From assembly GCA_017462645.1 (NCBI GenBank), contig JAFTQR010000041.1, positions 1 through 41,178 on the forward strand: a stretch of 41,178 nucleotides of DNA, given 5' to 3'. The notes under the pieces are model-generated. The model ran no database searches. It had not been told where the DNA came from and worked only from the letters and a program-made list of their open reading frames with translations. Source of the stretch: Acholeplasmatales bacterium (lineage in GTDB: Bacteria > Bacillota_I > Bacilli_A > Acholeplasmatales > Anaeroplasmataceae). How positions within the stretch are numbered: position 1 is the stretch's first letter; every line of letters starts with the position of its first letter. This document shows, in pieces, positions 15,177-25,777 of the stretch. Position numbers and translations under genes: made by a program.

Positions 15177-15264
15177 ATTCTCTTTTCCTTTCTTTTTAGG
15201 CCCTTAAGGGTCCCATAAGCAATTTCAATTATAATACTAAGAGCAAAGAAAAACAAGAAAAAAG
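15177..15264. other. leader with CCCTTAAGGG palindrome upstream of the ECF gene
   Basis: GGCCCTTAAGGGTCC (15199-15213) contains the perfect 10-bp palindrome CCCTTAAGGG about 25 bases upstream of the ECF start. The same core occurs at 41110-41119. It could be a hairpin in the leader or an operator. No known riboswitch fold is evident. Confidence 0.35.
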
Positions 15265-15573
15265 TTACTTAATCTCTATCAAAGTATTTTCAATAATAAA
15301 TAAATAATTATTCATTTCTATAATAAGCTTATCATTAGAAAAATCATATCTAGTTACATTATATGGTTTTTTTATTATAACATCCTGATGGTCAATATTG
15401 AAAATAAAAACCTTGCTACTTTCTACATCTAATTCTGGTCTATATCCATTAGCAATCAGCTCTAAATAAATTTGCATATTTAATGATATATATAATTTAT
15501 TATTCCTTACATATACACTAGATATATCTAAATCATTTAATTTATAATTCTCATAGAAAAATTTTAAAGTCAT
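15265..15573 (-). CDS. hypothetical protein, 102 residues
   Basis: This small protein begins M-T-L-K-F-F-Y-E-N-Y-K-L and is rich in beta-strand-like segments (L-Y-I-S-L-N-M-Q-I-Y-L-E-L, K-V-F-I-F-N-I). It has no signal peptide or membrane segment and I recognise no family. GAGGAGC lies just upstream of ATG. It stands alone between the ECF gene and the SGNH hydrolase, separated from the latter by a terminator. Confidence 0.7.
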   Translation of the reverse strand: MTLKFFYENYKLNDLDISSVYVRNNKLYISLNMQIYLELIANGYRPELDVESSKVFIFNIDHQDVIIKKPYNVTRYDFSNDKLIIEMNNYLFIIENTLIEIK

Positions 15574-15586
15574 AATAGCTCCTCAT

Positions 15587-15611
15587 AAAAAAAGGTCTAA
15601 TAAATAGACCT
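15587..15611 (-). terminator. terminator of the SGNH hydrolase gene
   Basis: AGGTCTA (15593-15599) and TAGACCT (15605-15611) form a stem followed on the minus strand by TTTTTTT. Confidence 0.85.
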
Positions 15612-16323
15612 AATCCTTTAACATCTTATAATCAATTTCAAATTTTTCTTCTAAATCTAAGAAGCATTCCTTTATTGGATCATTAGTTTTAAATATTGCT
15701 TTTACAAATATTTCACAAATTTTTAAAGCACCTTCAAAAACTAAATGAGAATGATCGTTCTTACCTTCCATATATGTTTTATACATATTAGGTCCAAATA
15801 TCATATGGAATTTCTTAGATTCCTCTTCTCCTAATTCATTGTATAAATCAATAGTTAATTTATTTAAATCAATACATGTATAATTATTCTCGTTACAAAA
15901 ATCAATCATTGCTTGTGGATAATCACCATGTGAATTAACGCATACACCATTTTCAAATTTATGTCTTGTTATTGGCGTTGCAAAAACAATTCTACAACCC
16001 TTTTGCTTTACCATATCAGCAAAATATTTTAAATTCTTTTGATATTCTCCATATGGTGCTGTATATCTTGATGAGTCTTGAATTTTTTCATCATTATGAC
16101 CAAATGCACAAATAACAAAATCACCTTCATTTAATCTATTTAAAATAACATCAAATCTTCCTTCTGATATAAAACTTTTTGTACTTCTACCATTTTCAGC
16201 GTGATCTTCAATTAAGCATTCATTTTTTGCAAATAAATGTAATAATTGTCCATATCCCATTTGTGGATATGTATAAATATTGTTATATTTCATTGTTGAG
16301 TCACCCATCATAAATATTTTCAT
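15610..16323 (-). CDS. SGNH/GDSL hydrolase, rhamnogalacturonan acetylesterase-like
   Basis: This 237-residue esterase of the SGNH superfamily begins M-K-I-F-M-M-G-D-S-T-M (block I, with Ser nucleophile). It continues with N-G-R-S-T-K-S-F (block II Gly), C-A-F-G-H-N-D (block III Asn) and G-K-N-D-H-S-H-L-V-F-E-G (block V Asp/His). The G-D-S-T and D-H-S-H-L spelling is typical of rhamnogalacturonan acetylesterases, which deacetylate pectin fragments. It has no signal peptide, so it probably acts in the cytoplasm. ATG 16323 is chosen for GGAGG eight bases upstream; ATG 16338 contains that ribosome site in its own codons. Confidence 0.85.
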   Translation of the reverse strand: MKIFMMGDSTMKYNNIYTYPQMGYGQLLHLFAKNECLIEDHAENGRSTKSFISEGRFDVILNRLNEGDFVICAFGHNDEKIQDSSRYTAPYGEYQKNLKYFADMVKQKGCRIVFATPITRHKFENGVCVNSHGDYPQAMIDFCNENNYTCIDLNKLTIDLYNELGEEESKKFHMIFGPNMYKTYMEGKNDHSHLVFEGALKICEIFVKAIFKTNDPIKECFLDLEEKFEIDYKMLKD

Positions 16324-16375
16324 AGCCTTATCCTCCATACAGTATTGATTTTACCACGAAACAACTGAAAATGAA

Positions 16376-16400
16376 AATAAAAAAAGGGATTTAATCCCTT
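16376..16400 (-). terminator. terminator of rpsU
   Basis: AAGGGAT (16384-16390) and ATCCCTT (16394-16400) form the stem; the minus strand continues TTTTTATTTTC. Confidence 0.85.
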
Positions 16401-16404
16401 AATT

Positions 16405-16578
16405 TTACTTAAATTTTTTTCTAGCCTCTTGGCGTTTTTGTTTACGCACATCGCTAGGCTTTAAATAATATTGACGTTTTTTCGCCTCTTGAAGGTTACC
16501 AGATCTTGAAACATCGCGTTTAAATCTACGTAATGCATCTTCGATGCTTTCTTTTTCACGTACAACAATTTTTGGCAT
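16405..16578 (-). CDS. rpsU: 30S ribosomal protein S21
   Basis: This 57-residue basic ribosomal protein reads [27 protein letters not shown], the classic S21 opening, and has a lysine/arginine-rich end. It sits near the 3' end of 16S rRNA and helps initiation. ATG 16578 is preceded by AAGGAGG at seven bases, so the upstream in-frame TTG is not used. It is monocistronic with its own terminator. Confidence 0.97.
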   Translation of the reverse strand: MPKIVVREKESIEDALRRFKRDVSRSGNLQEAKKRQYYLKPSDVRKQKRQEARKKFK

Positions 16579-16661
16579 AACTAAGCCTCCTTCCAAGGAC
16601 GAATTCCTATAATATTATACATAAACGAGTTGAACTTGTAAAGCACTTTTTTTTATTTTTT

Positions 16662-17957
16662 TCAAAATTCGATAATTTTTCCATAAACCTTACCGTCTTT
16701 AACGCTTTCTATTCTAGCTTTTACCATTTTAGTAAGGTATTTTGTATCTTTTTGTAGGGTAATAGTAAGGAAATTAGAGGTATGGCCTACCATTTCTTTA
16801 CTATTTACTTCCTGTTCAACAATTAAATCTAATTCCTTATTTATAAACTCTTTTGCATATTTTTCTTCTAATTCCTTAGATAAAGCTATTAATCTAGTAG
16901 CTCTATCCTTTTTTATAGAATCCTGTACCTGAGGCATTTCACATGCCTTAGTACCCTTTCTCATAGAGTAAGGGAATACATGGATTTTCGAAAAGCCTAC
17001 AAGCTTAGATACCTCTATAGTTTTTTGGAATTCCTCCTCTGTTTCATAAGGGAATCCAACAATAATATCAGTAGTAATTGAGATATTAGGTCTTACAGCC
17101 TTTATCTTATTAACCTTATCAATAAAATATGCTACATCATATTTTCTATCCATTTTAGATAAAACTAAATCACTACCTGCTTGTAGTGGTAGATGTAGAT
17201 GATCTGCAAGAATGTCATTTTCCTTCATTAAATTAATAAAATCATCATCTACCTCATTTATTTCTATAGATGATAATCTTAATCTTTTTAATTTAGGAAC
17301 ATTATCTAAGATCATTTTAATTAATTTTGATAAATTAATATCATTATCCTTATATCTACCTGTATGAATACCAGCAAGCACTATTTCTAAATAACCCTGT
17401 TCTGTTATTCTTTTTAATTCCTCTATTACTAGATTAGCAGACTTACATCTAACTGGTCCTCTAGCATATGGAATAATGCAATAGGTACAGAAGTTTTCGC
17501 AACCGTCCTCTATTTTAACGAACGCTCTAGTATGATCATAGGTTGTTACATCTAGTCTTTCATATTCATGCATTTCTAATATATCAAGGATATTAATATA
17601 TTTTTCCTTAACACCATTATTAACCATATAATCAATTTGCTCTACTATTTCCTTTTTATTACCATTACCAACTAAAATATCAACACCATCTAGCTCTAAT
17701 ACCTCTTTATTAGTTTGTGAATAGCAGCCCATTACACAAACTACTGCGCTTGGGTTCATTTTAACACATTTTCTAATCATCTTACGACTTTTAGCATCAG
17801 CCATATTTGTTACAGAGCATGTATTAATAATAAATACATTACATTCCTCATCAGGCTCTGTAATTAAATAGCCTCTTGCTATAAGCTCATTCTTAATAGC
17901 ATTAGATTCGTAAATATTAACTTTACATCCTAGTGTTAAAAATCCAACCTTTTTCAC
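16662..17957 (-). CDS. mtaB: tRNA t6A37 methylthiotransferase MtaB
   Basis: This 431-residue radical-SAM enzyme adds a methylthio group to t6A at position 37 of ANN-decoding tRNAs. The MTTase domain holds the cluster cysteines at C11 (L-G-C-K-V-N), C47 (N-T-C-S-V-T) and C78 (G-C-Y-S-Q). The radical-SAM motif C-E-N-F-C-T-Y-C is at 153-160, and the C-terminus is a TRAM-like domain. The G-C-K-V-N spelling is that of MtaB rather than MiaB. The start is GTG 17957, overlapping the TAG stop of rsmE by one base, so it is coupled to rsmE. Confidence 0.93.
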   Translation of the reverse strand: MKKVGFLTLGCKVNIYESNAIKNELIARGYLITEPDEECNVFIINTCSVTNMADAKSRKMIRKCVKMNPSAVVCVMGCYSQTNKEVLELDGVDILVGNGNKKEIVEQIDYMVNNGVKEKYINILDILEMHEYERLDVTTYDHTRAFVKIEDGCENFCTYCIIPYARGPVRCKSANLVIEELKRITEQGYLEIVLAGIHTGRYKDNDINLSKLIKMILDNVPKLKRLRLSSIEINEVDDDFINLMKENDILADHLHLPLQAGSDLVLSKMDRKYDVAYFIDKVNKIKAVRPNISITTDIIVGFPYETEEEFQKTIEVSKLVGFSKIHVFPYSMRKGTKACEMPQVQDSIKKDRATRLIALSKELEEKYAKEFINKELDLIVEQEVNSKEMVGHTSNFLTITLQKDTKYLTKMVKARIESVKDGKVYGKIIEF

Positions 17958-18694
17958 TATTTCTTCAACTCCATCTCATAGCTTATAGTGCTTAACGCAT
18001 AAAAAACAACTGATTCAGTTCTTAATATTCTAGGTCCTAAGGCACATCTAACAAAGCCCTTAGACTCTAAATATTCTACTTCCTTATCATCAATGCCACC
18101 CTCAGGTCCTACTAATACTGCAACCTTATCATTTGGCTTTAAATTACTAACTATAGTTTTAAAATTAGTTAATTCACCATTTTTAGCACTTTCCTCATAG
18201 CATAATATTTTAGCATCAAATTTAGAAAAATCAATTTCCTTTAAATAGCAAATATCTACTACATTAGGAATAATATCTCTATAGGATTGCTCGGCAGCCT
18301 CTTTTGCAATCTTATTAAATCTAATAAGCTTAGAATCCTTTTTCTTTGGATCTAGCTTAAATACACTTCTTTTCATCAAGGTAGGTATAAATTCATAAGC
18401 ACCCATTTCAGTACCATGCTTAATTATATCCTCTAGCTTATCACCCTTTGGATAGCCTTGAAATATAGATACAAAAACCGGCAATTCAGTATTGCCGATT
18501 TTTTCTTCAATTATTTCATAGCTAACTTCCTTATCGGTGATGCTTGTAATCTTAACTAAACATGTTTTATTTTGGTCACTTACTAGTATTTCATCATTTA
18601 CTCTATTACGAATAACATTTTTAATATGAAATACATCACTACCTGTTAACACTTTATTATTTAGGTCATCACTTGTAATGAAGTATTTTTGCAT
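17957..18694 (-). CDS. rsmE: 16S rRNA m3U1498 methyltransferase RsmE
   Basis: This 245-residue SPOUT-class methyltransferase methylates U1498 of 16S rRNA. The N-terminal PUA-like region contains H-I-K-N-V-I-R-N-R-V-N-D. The knotted C-terminal domain has A-V-L-V-G-P-E-G-G-I-D-D-K-E-V and L-G-P-R-I-L-R-T-E-S-V, the SAM-binding signature. It starts two bases after the preceding membrane protein gene ends and is followed immediately by mtaB, so the three are one operon. Confidence 0.95.
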   Translation of the reverse strand: MQKYFITSDDLNNKVLTGSDVFHIKNVIRNRVNDEILVSDQNKTCLVKITSITDKEVSYEIIEEKIGNTELPVFVSIFQGYPKGDKLEDIIKHGTEMGAYEFIPTLMKRSVFKLDPKKKDSKLIRFNKIAKEAAEQSYRDIIPNVVDICYLKEIDFSKFDAKILCYEESAKNGELTNFKTIVSNLKPNDKVAVLVGPEGGIDDKEVEYLESKGFVRCALGPRILRTESVVFYALSTISYEMELKK

Positions 18695-18696
18695 AA

Positions 18697-19374
18697 TTAC
18701 TTTTGTTCCTTGTCCTTATTATACATAATTCTTGCAATTACAACTAGTGGAGTTGTAAATATAACACCAACTAAATAAATGCCAATTAAATCCATAGCAA
18801 CTAATACAATATAATCCCATGAATAATCATATTGCTTGCTGTTCTTCATGTCAATCGCATAAATAGTTACACAAATTAACGCAAGTACTGCTAATACAAG
18901 CATTACAATCCAACCAATTACGCTTGCCTTGTAAATTACTCCTGTCTTAGTACGTAGGTTATTCTTTGCTGCCTTACATACCATTTGATATGTTTCGTTA
19001 TCCATTACCTCTAAATAAATAACATCATATGCATAAGGAGTTAAATCAGTTCTTTCATCCTTATCACCCTTATTATCTTCAACTAATGGACATACTAGCA
19101 TTAATTGCATATTATCTAAATTACGATATAAGCTATATAAGCCCTTATATTTCTTTTCAGTCTTAATTAATTCTAAATTAGAAAAATCTAATGTAGTTTC
19201 TTCCTTTTGTTCAAAACAACCAAATTTAACTAAATTAATAGCCTTTTCATAATCCTCACGAGCTGCCTCAGCGATTAATAACTTTTCATATTCAGCTAGC
19301 GGTTTTGTCTTAGATTCAACAACCTCTAAATCCTTTTCAACCTCATCTAGCATTTCAACCTTATTTTCTTCCAT
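18697..19374 (-). CDS. hypothetical membrane protein with two C-terminal TM helices
   Basis: This 225-residue protein has an acidic N-terminus (E-E-N-K-V-E-M-L-D-E-V-E-K-D-L), a soluble middle and two transmembrane segments at about 150-170 and 183-207. I recognise no family. CGGAGG precedes the ATG by eight bases. It lies between dnaJ and rsmE where many Firmicutes carry prmA; it is clearly not a methyltransferase. Confidence 0.75.
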   Translation of the reverse strand: MEENKVEMLDEVEKDLEVVESKTKPLAEYEKLLIAEAAREDYEKAINLVKFGCFEQKEETTLDFSNLELIKTEKKYKGLYSLYRNLDNMQLMLVCPLVEDNKGDKDERTDLTPYAYDVIYLEVMDNETYQMVCKAAKNNLRTKTGVIYKASVIGWIVMLVLAVLALICVTIYAIDMKNSKQYDYSWDYIVLVAMDLIGIYLVGVIFTTPLVVIARIMYNKDKEQK

Positions 19375-19440
19375 AATTTAACCTCCGATTAAAATCAATA
19401 ATAATTATAACAATTATAATTATAAATTTCAATAACAATA

Positions 19441-19476
19441 CAAAAAATACTCATAAGCATAACGCCTATGAGTATT
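19441..19476 (-). terminator. terminator of the hrcA-grpE-dnaK-dnaJ operon
   Basis: AATACTCATA (19446-19455) and TATGAGTATT (19467-19476) form a long stem, followed on the minus strand by TTTTTTG. Confidence 0.85.
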
Positions 19477-19480
19477 ACTA

Positions 19481-20599
19481 TTATTTAAATAAGCTCTTAA
19501 ATTTTTCCCATGGAGATTTCTTTTCCTTAGTTTCTAAGGTACGTAGCTGCTCCATAAGCTTCTTTTCATCGTTTGATAAGCTATTAGGTATTTCAACATT
19601 AATAATAACATATTGATCACCACGTGATGAGCCACCCTTAGGGTTTCTTGTACCTCTACCACGTAATCTTAGCTTTGTTCCTGGCTGAGTACCTGATGGA
19701 ATTCTCATTGATACAGGTCCATCAATTGTAGGCACCTCAATTGTATCACCTAAGGCAGCCTGTGTATAGCTAATAGGAATAGTTAGGATTATATCTTGAC
19801 CATCACGCTTGAAGTTTTGATGCTCACCACAAACAAATGAGATATATAAGTCACCACTAGGTCCACCATTAATACCTGATTCACCATAGCCCTCCATACG
19901 TAATGTCATACCTGTTTGAATACCTGCAGGTACTGTAACCTCTACATCCTTAACTCTTCTTACACGGCCTTGGCCCTTACATTCTGGACACTTCTTAGTA
20001 ATAATCTTACCCTTACCCTTACAATCAGGACATGTAGTTTGAACTGTAGATGAGCCAAAAATTGTTTGTTGACGCATATATACGCGGCCTTGACCCTTAC
20101 ATTTTGGACACTCAGCAACATCACTCTTACTTTCAGCACCACTACCACCACAATGGATACATTCCTCATCTACAGATAGACGAACACGCTTCTTACAGCC
20201 AAATACAGCCTCCTCAAATGTAATAGTCATTTGCTTTTCTAAATCAGCACCCTGTCTTGGTGCATGAGGATTTGATTGTTGACGTCTACCACCTCCAAAG
20301 AATGAATTAAGAATATCATCAAAGCCTCCACCAAAACCACCAAAGCCGCCAAAGCCTTGACCACCACCAAAGCCTTGTGTAGGATCCTCATGACCAAATT
20401 GGTCATATCTAGCCTTTTTTTGCTCATCACCTAATGTATCATAGGCTTCATTAATTTCTTTAAACTTTTCTTCAGCGCCTGGCTCTTTATTAATATCTGG
20501 ATGATATTTCTTAGCTAATTGACGATATGCTCTTTTAATTTCATCAGCAGATGCACCCTTTTGTAGTCCTAGCACCTCATAATAATCTCTTTTTGCCAT
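19481..20599 (-). CDS. dnaJ: chaperone DnaJ
   Basis: This 372-residue Hsp40 co-chaperone delivers unfolded clients to DnaK and stimulates its ATPase. It has a J domain with K-Y-H-P-D-I-N (HPD intact), a Gly/Phe-rich linker (G-F-G-G repeats, about 73-95), four C-x-x-C-x-G-x-G zinc repeats (about 145-215) and two C-terminal client-binding domains. It is the last gene of the heat-shock operon, 57 bases after dnaK, with its own ribosome site GAGGTG. Confidence 0.98.
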   Translation of the reverse strand: MAKRDYYEVLGLQKGASADEIKRAYRQLAKKYHPDINKEPGAEEKFKEINEAYDTLGDEQKKARYDQFGHEDPTQGFGGGQGFGGFGGFGGGFDDILNSFFGGGRRQQSNPHAPRQGADLEKQMTITFEEAVFGCKKRVRLSVDEECIHCGGSGAESKSDVAECPKCKGQGRVYMRQQTIFGSSTVQTTCPDCKGKGKIITKKCPECKGQGRVRRVKDVEVTVPAGIQTGMTLRMEGYGESGINGGPSGDLYISFVCGEHQNFKRDGQDIILTIPISYTQAALGDTIEVPTIDGPVSMRIPSGTQPGTKLRLRGRGTRNPKGGSSRGDQYVIINVEIPNSLSNDEKKLMEQLRTLETKEKKSPWEKFKSLFK

Positions 20600-20620
20600 T
20601 TATTTCACCTCACATAGTGA

Positions 20621-20643
20621 TAAGGGCCTTTTTATGGCCCTTA
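20621..20643. other. hairpin between dnaK and dnaJ
   Basis: TAAGGGCC (20621-20628) and GGCCCTTA (20636-20643) make an 8-bp perfect stem with a 7-base loop. On the minus strand no U-tract follows, so it probably acts as an mRNA stability or processing element, or lowers dnaJ expression relative to dnaK. On the plus strand it is followed by AATATTTTTAT. Confidence 0.55.
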
Positions 20644-20656
20644 AATATTTTTATAA

Positions 20657-23039
<2,383 letters not shown>

Positions 23040-23048
23040 AATAAACAC

Positions 23049-24065
23049 CTACCTATTATATAATTTTGCCATACTTTTAGCAACATATTCTAAAAGTGGT
23101 ATAACTCCTCTATAATTCATACGCTTAGGTCCAATTAATATGATAGTACCATACTCATTATCTCCCATATAATATGGAATAGTAATAATTGAGCATGTTT
23201 CTAAGCCAGCAAGATTTTCAGTTCCAATATGAACCTTTAATCCACCATTATGAGCATTTCTAGTAAAATCCTTCATAACCTCACTATCAATTGTTTTAAG
23301 TATATTTTGAATTATATGATGATCTTGAAATTCTGGCTGATTAAATAATCTTGATAATCCAGAGCTATAAGATTCTGTATTAGAAAATCTTGTAAAGCCC
23401 TTTATCATGAAATTAAGAATATCATCTCTAAAATCAACCATTGCTCTAATTCTAGGCTTTGCAGCCTCCTTAGATAAAATATCTCTTATTTCATAAACTG
23501 AATGATCATACATTGCATTATCAAACATTTGAATTATACGCAGTAAATCATCCATTTTATAACCATGTGGTATAACAATCTTTTGAGATTGTACCGCACC
23601 GGATGATGTAACAATTAATAAAATTGCTTCATTATCACTAAGCGGAACGATTTCCATTTTTAATACCTTAGCAAAATCACTTGATGAACCAACTACAGCT
23701 GCATAATATCCTGTTAATTCACTTAAGAAATCTGCAAGCTTTTTAATCGCATCCTCTTTTGCTAATCTTTTATCATCTAGTATTTGATCCACATATTGAA
23801 AATATTCTGTAACATTACCATCTCTAATAATTAAATGGTCTACATAATATCTATATCCATCCTGAGAGGGAACTCTACCAGATGAGGTATGAGTTTTTTC
23901 TAAATAACCATCCTCTTCAAGCTTTTGCATATCATATCTAATAGTAGCAGATGAAAAATCCAAATAAGGCTTATTAGTTAAAACCTTAGACCCTACTGGC
24001 TCATTATTTACTACATACTCTTCAATAATAGCTTTTAAAATTAACTTCTGACGATCTGTTAACAC
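23049..24065 (-). CDS. hrcA: heat-inducible transcription repressor HrcA
   Basis: This 338-residue repressor binds CIRCE operators and is released when GroEL is occupied during heat stress. The N-terminal winged helix reads M-L-T-D-R-Q-K-L-I-L-K-A-I-I-E-E-Y and S-S-A-T-I-R-Y-D-M-Q-K-L-E-E. The G-Y-L-E-K-T-H-T-S-S-G-R-V-P-S motif follows, then a GAF-like domain. The start is GTG 24065 with GAGGTGA upstream. Two CIRCE-like operators flank and overlap its promoter, so the operon is autoregulated. Confidence 0.97.
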   Translation of the reverse strand: MLTDRQKLILKAIIEEYVVNNEPVGSKVLTNKPYLDFSSATIRYDMQKLEEDGYLEKTHTSSGRVPSQDGYRYYVDHLIIRDGNVTEYFQYVDQILDDKRLAKEDAIKKLADFLSELTGYYAAVVGSSSDFAKVLKMEIVPLSDNEAILLIVTSSGAVQSQKIVIPHGYKMDDLLRIIQMFDNAMYDHSVYEIRDILSKEAAKPRIRAMVDFRDDILNFMIKGFTRFSNTESYSSGLSRLFNQPEFQDHHIIQNILKTIDSEVMKDFTRNAHNGGLKVHIGTENLAGLETCSIITIPYYMGDNEYGTIILIGPKRMNYRGVIPLLEYVAKSMAKLYNR

Positions 24066-24082
24066 TTAACTCACCTCACATT

Positions 24083-24109
24083 TTAGCACTTAACACTCTC
24101 AAGTGCAAT
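24083..24109. promoter_or_regulatory. CIRCE operator 1 (hrcA-proximal)
   Basis: TTAGCACTT-N9-AAGTGCAAT resembles the CIRCE consensus TTAGCACTC-N9-GAGTGCTAA with inner C/G changed to T/A as a compensating pair and the 3' arm end altered. It lies between the -10 and the hrcA start. Confidence 0.8.
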
Positions 24110-24112
24110 TAC

Positions 24113-24141
24113 ATTATAAAACATTATTTTGGCACTGTCAA
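24113..24141 (-). promoter_or_regulatory. sigma-A promoter of the heat-shock operon
   Basis: TTGACA (24141-24136), an exact 17-base spacer and TATAAT (24118-24113) on the minus strand are a perfect vegetative promoter. CIRCE 2 covers the -35 and CIRCE 1 covers the transcription start. Confidence 0.9.
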
Positions 24142-24155
24142 CCTAAAAGTGCTAA
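24129..24155. promoter_or_regulatory. CIRCE operator 2 (promoter-distal)
   Basis: TTGGCACTG-N9-AAGTGCTAA is a second HrcA site covering the -35 hexamer, 46 bases from the first. The left arm is degenerate (TTGG, final G). Confidence 0.7.
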
Positions 24156-24163
24156 AAATATTA

Positions 24164-24186
24164 AAAAGCCCATAATGTGGGCTTTT
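24164..24186 (-). terminator. terminator of the 146-aa membrane protein gene
   Basis: AAAAGCCC (24164-24171) and GGGCTTTT (24179-24186) form the stem; the minus strand continues TTTAATATTTTT. It insulates the heat-shock promoter from upstream transcription. Confidence 0.8.
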
Positions 24187-24625
24187 AATTTGAGAATTCG
24201 TTTGGATCGATTTTAAATTTATCCTCTTCTATTTCGAATTCATTACTATCTTTATTTTGATTTCCTTTAACTCCATTATCGAAGTCTTCAATTGTTTTCT
24301 TATACTTCTTTTTATTCTTTATTAATCTAATTGCGAATACTATACAAAATACTCCCATACCTACAAAAAAGATAAGCATCATAAATACACCCACTAATAT
24401 AGGTGCATCAAATGTATCATTCTTTATTGATGAAGCTATCATAGTTATAATAGCATATAAACCTACTAATGAGAAAAATACACCACAGATTATTAAAACC
24501 ATAGGGCTTCCCTTTATACTAACACGTGTACAATCCCCATCCTCATTCTTATATACAAAGGTTTCACATCTTCCATGTTTAGTATGAGCAAGCAATTCCT
24601 TTTCATTCTTTTCTTTATCATTCAT
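24185..24625 (-). CDS. hypothetical membrane protein, two TM helices
   Basis: This 146-residue protein has a charged N-terminus containing C-E-T-F-V-Y-K-N-E-D-G-D, two transmembrane helices (about 41-64 and 75-100) and a charged, asparagine-rich tail. I recognise no family. AAAGGA lies eight bases upstream of ATG. It sits alone between asnA and the heat-shock operon with hairpins on both sides. Confidence 0.7.
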   Translation of the reverse strand: MNDKEKNEKELLAHTKHGRCETFVYKNEDGDCTRVSIKGSPMVLIICGVFFSLVGLYAIITMIASSIKNDTFDAPILVGVFMMLIFFVGMGVFCIVFAIRLIKNKKKYKKTIEDFDNGVKGNQNKDSNEFEIEEDKFKIDPNEFSN

Positions 24626-24644
24626 ATTATTTCCTTTTTTATAA

Positions 24645-24669
24645 TAATAAGCACTAATGGTGCTTATTA
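24645..24669 (-). terminator. hairpin after asnA
   Basis: TAATAAGCAC (24645-24654) and GTGCTTATTA (24660-24669) are perfect 10-bp arms with a 5-base loop. The downstream tail on the minus strand (TTATAAAAAAGG) is poor in U, so this is a weak terminator or an mRNA end-protecting stem. Confidence 0.55.
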
Positions 24670-25677
24670 CTATAATAAATAAATATTATTTTCCTTTAAA
24701 TACTCAATATCCTCAGGACTCCAAACAGAAGCCTGAACCTCACCGATATGAGCCTTCTTTAGCATATACATACATAGTCTAGATTGGCCAATACCTCCAC
24801 CAATAGTTAAAGGTAATCTCTTATTAACTACATCCTGTACATATTTATTATTCATCTTATCTAATTCGTTTTTTTCCTTTAATTGCTTAACAATTGTTTC
24901 CTCATCTACTCTAATACCCATAGATGAAAGTTCAAATGCTAAATCTAATTCCTCATAATAAACGATAATATCACCATTTAAGCTCCAATCATCATAATCG
25001 GCAGCTCTACCATCATGAGGTAAACCATTCTTAAGCTTTCCGCCAATTTGCATAATAAAGATAGCCCCATACTTCTTAGAAGCAGCAAGCTCTCTTTCCT
25101 TTGGTAGCATATTAGGGTACATAGCCTCTAATTGTCTAGTTGTAATAAATGTAATATTTTTAGGTAATTTGTTTTCAATCATAGGATATCTCTTAGATAC
25201 CTTCTCTTGTACATTTCTAATAACCCTATAAATAGCCTTAACAGTCTTCTTTAAATAGCTAATATTTCTTTCCTCACGAGAAATAATTCTTTCCCAGTCC
25301 CATTGATCAACATAAGCAGAATGGATTGTATCTAAATCCTCATCTCTTCTTATGGCATTCATATCTGTATAAAGGCCTGTATCACATTTAAAGCCGTATA
25401 AAGCTAAAGCATTTCTTTTCCATTTAGCTAAGCTTTGTACAACCTCTACCTCTTCATATATATCCTTTATATCAAAGGTAACTCTTCTTTCATGACCATT
25501 TAAATTATCATTTAAGCCAGTAGATGGAAAAATAAATAATGGTGCTGAAACTCTTGTTAAATTTAATGCCTTTGCAAGCTCTCTTTCAAAGGTATCCTTA
25601 ACAAATTTAATCGCAATTTCCGTTTCTAATAAATCAAGCTTTGATTTATATCCCTTTGGTATAATTAAATCCTTCAT
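24670..25677 (-). CDS. asnA: aspartate-ammonia ligase (asparagine synthetase A)
   Basis: This 335-residue enzyme makes asparagine from aspartate, ammonia and ATP in the cytoplasm. It is built like a class II aminoacyl-tRNA synthetase core. Visible motifs are L-T-R-V-S-A-P-L-F, G-H-E-R-R-V-T-F-D, S-A-Y-V-D-Q-W-D-W-E and the C-terminal T-I-G-G-G-I-G-Q-S-R-L-C-M. ATG 25677 is chosen because GAGGG lies seven bases upstream; the in-frame TTG 25683 is spaced too closely. It stands alone. Confidence 0.97.
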   Translation of the reverse strand: MKDLIIPKGYKSKLDLLETEIAIKFVKDTFERELAKALNLTRVSAPLFIFPSTGLNDNLNGHERRVTFDIKDIYEEVEVVQSLAKWKRNALALYGFKCDTGLYTDMNAIRRDEDLDTIHSAYVDQWDWERIISREERNISYLKKTVKAIYRVIRNVQEKVSKRYPMIENKLPKNITFITTRQLEAMYPNMLPKERELAASKKYGAIFIMQIGGKLKNGLPHDGRAADYDDWSLNGDIIVYYEELDLAFELSSMGIRVDEETIVKQLKEKNELDKMNNKYVQDVVNKRLPLTIGGGIGQSRLCMYMLKKAHIGEVQASVWSPEDIEYLKENNIYLL

Positions 25678-25743
25678 AAACAATCCCTCTTTTACAAAAA
25701 ATTTAAAATGATTATATCATAAATAATCGTACAATTAAAGTCG

Positions 25744-25777
25744 AAAAAAGCATTTCCTACAAAGAAATGCATTTTTT
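25744..25777 (-). terminator. terminator of the metallo-beta-lactamase-fold gene
   Basis: GCATTTC (25750-25756) and GAAATGC (25764-25770) form the stem, with A and T tracts on both sides; the minus strand continues TTTTTTC. Confidence 0.85.

Noticed and set aside
15177-15264. Riboswitch ahead of the ECF transporter gene
   Set aside because: The leader is under 90 bases, with only one short palindrome; no conserved aptamer motif was recognised.
19960-20430. Extra small genes inside dnaJ on the same strand in another frame
   Set aside because: They are out-of-frame readings of the Cys- and Gly-rich repeats of dnaJ, with no ribosome sites.
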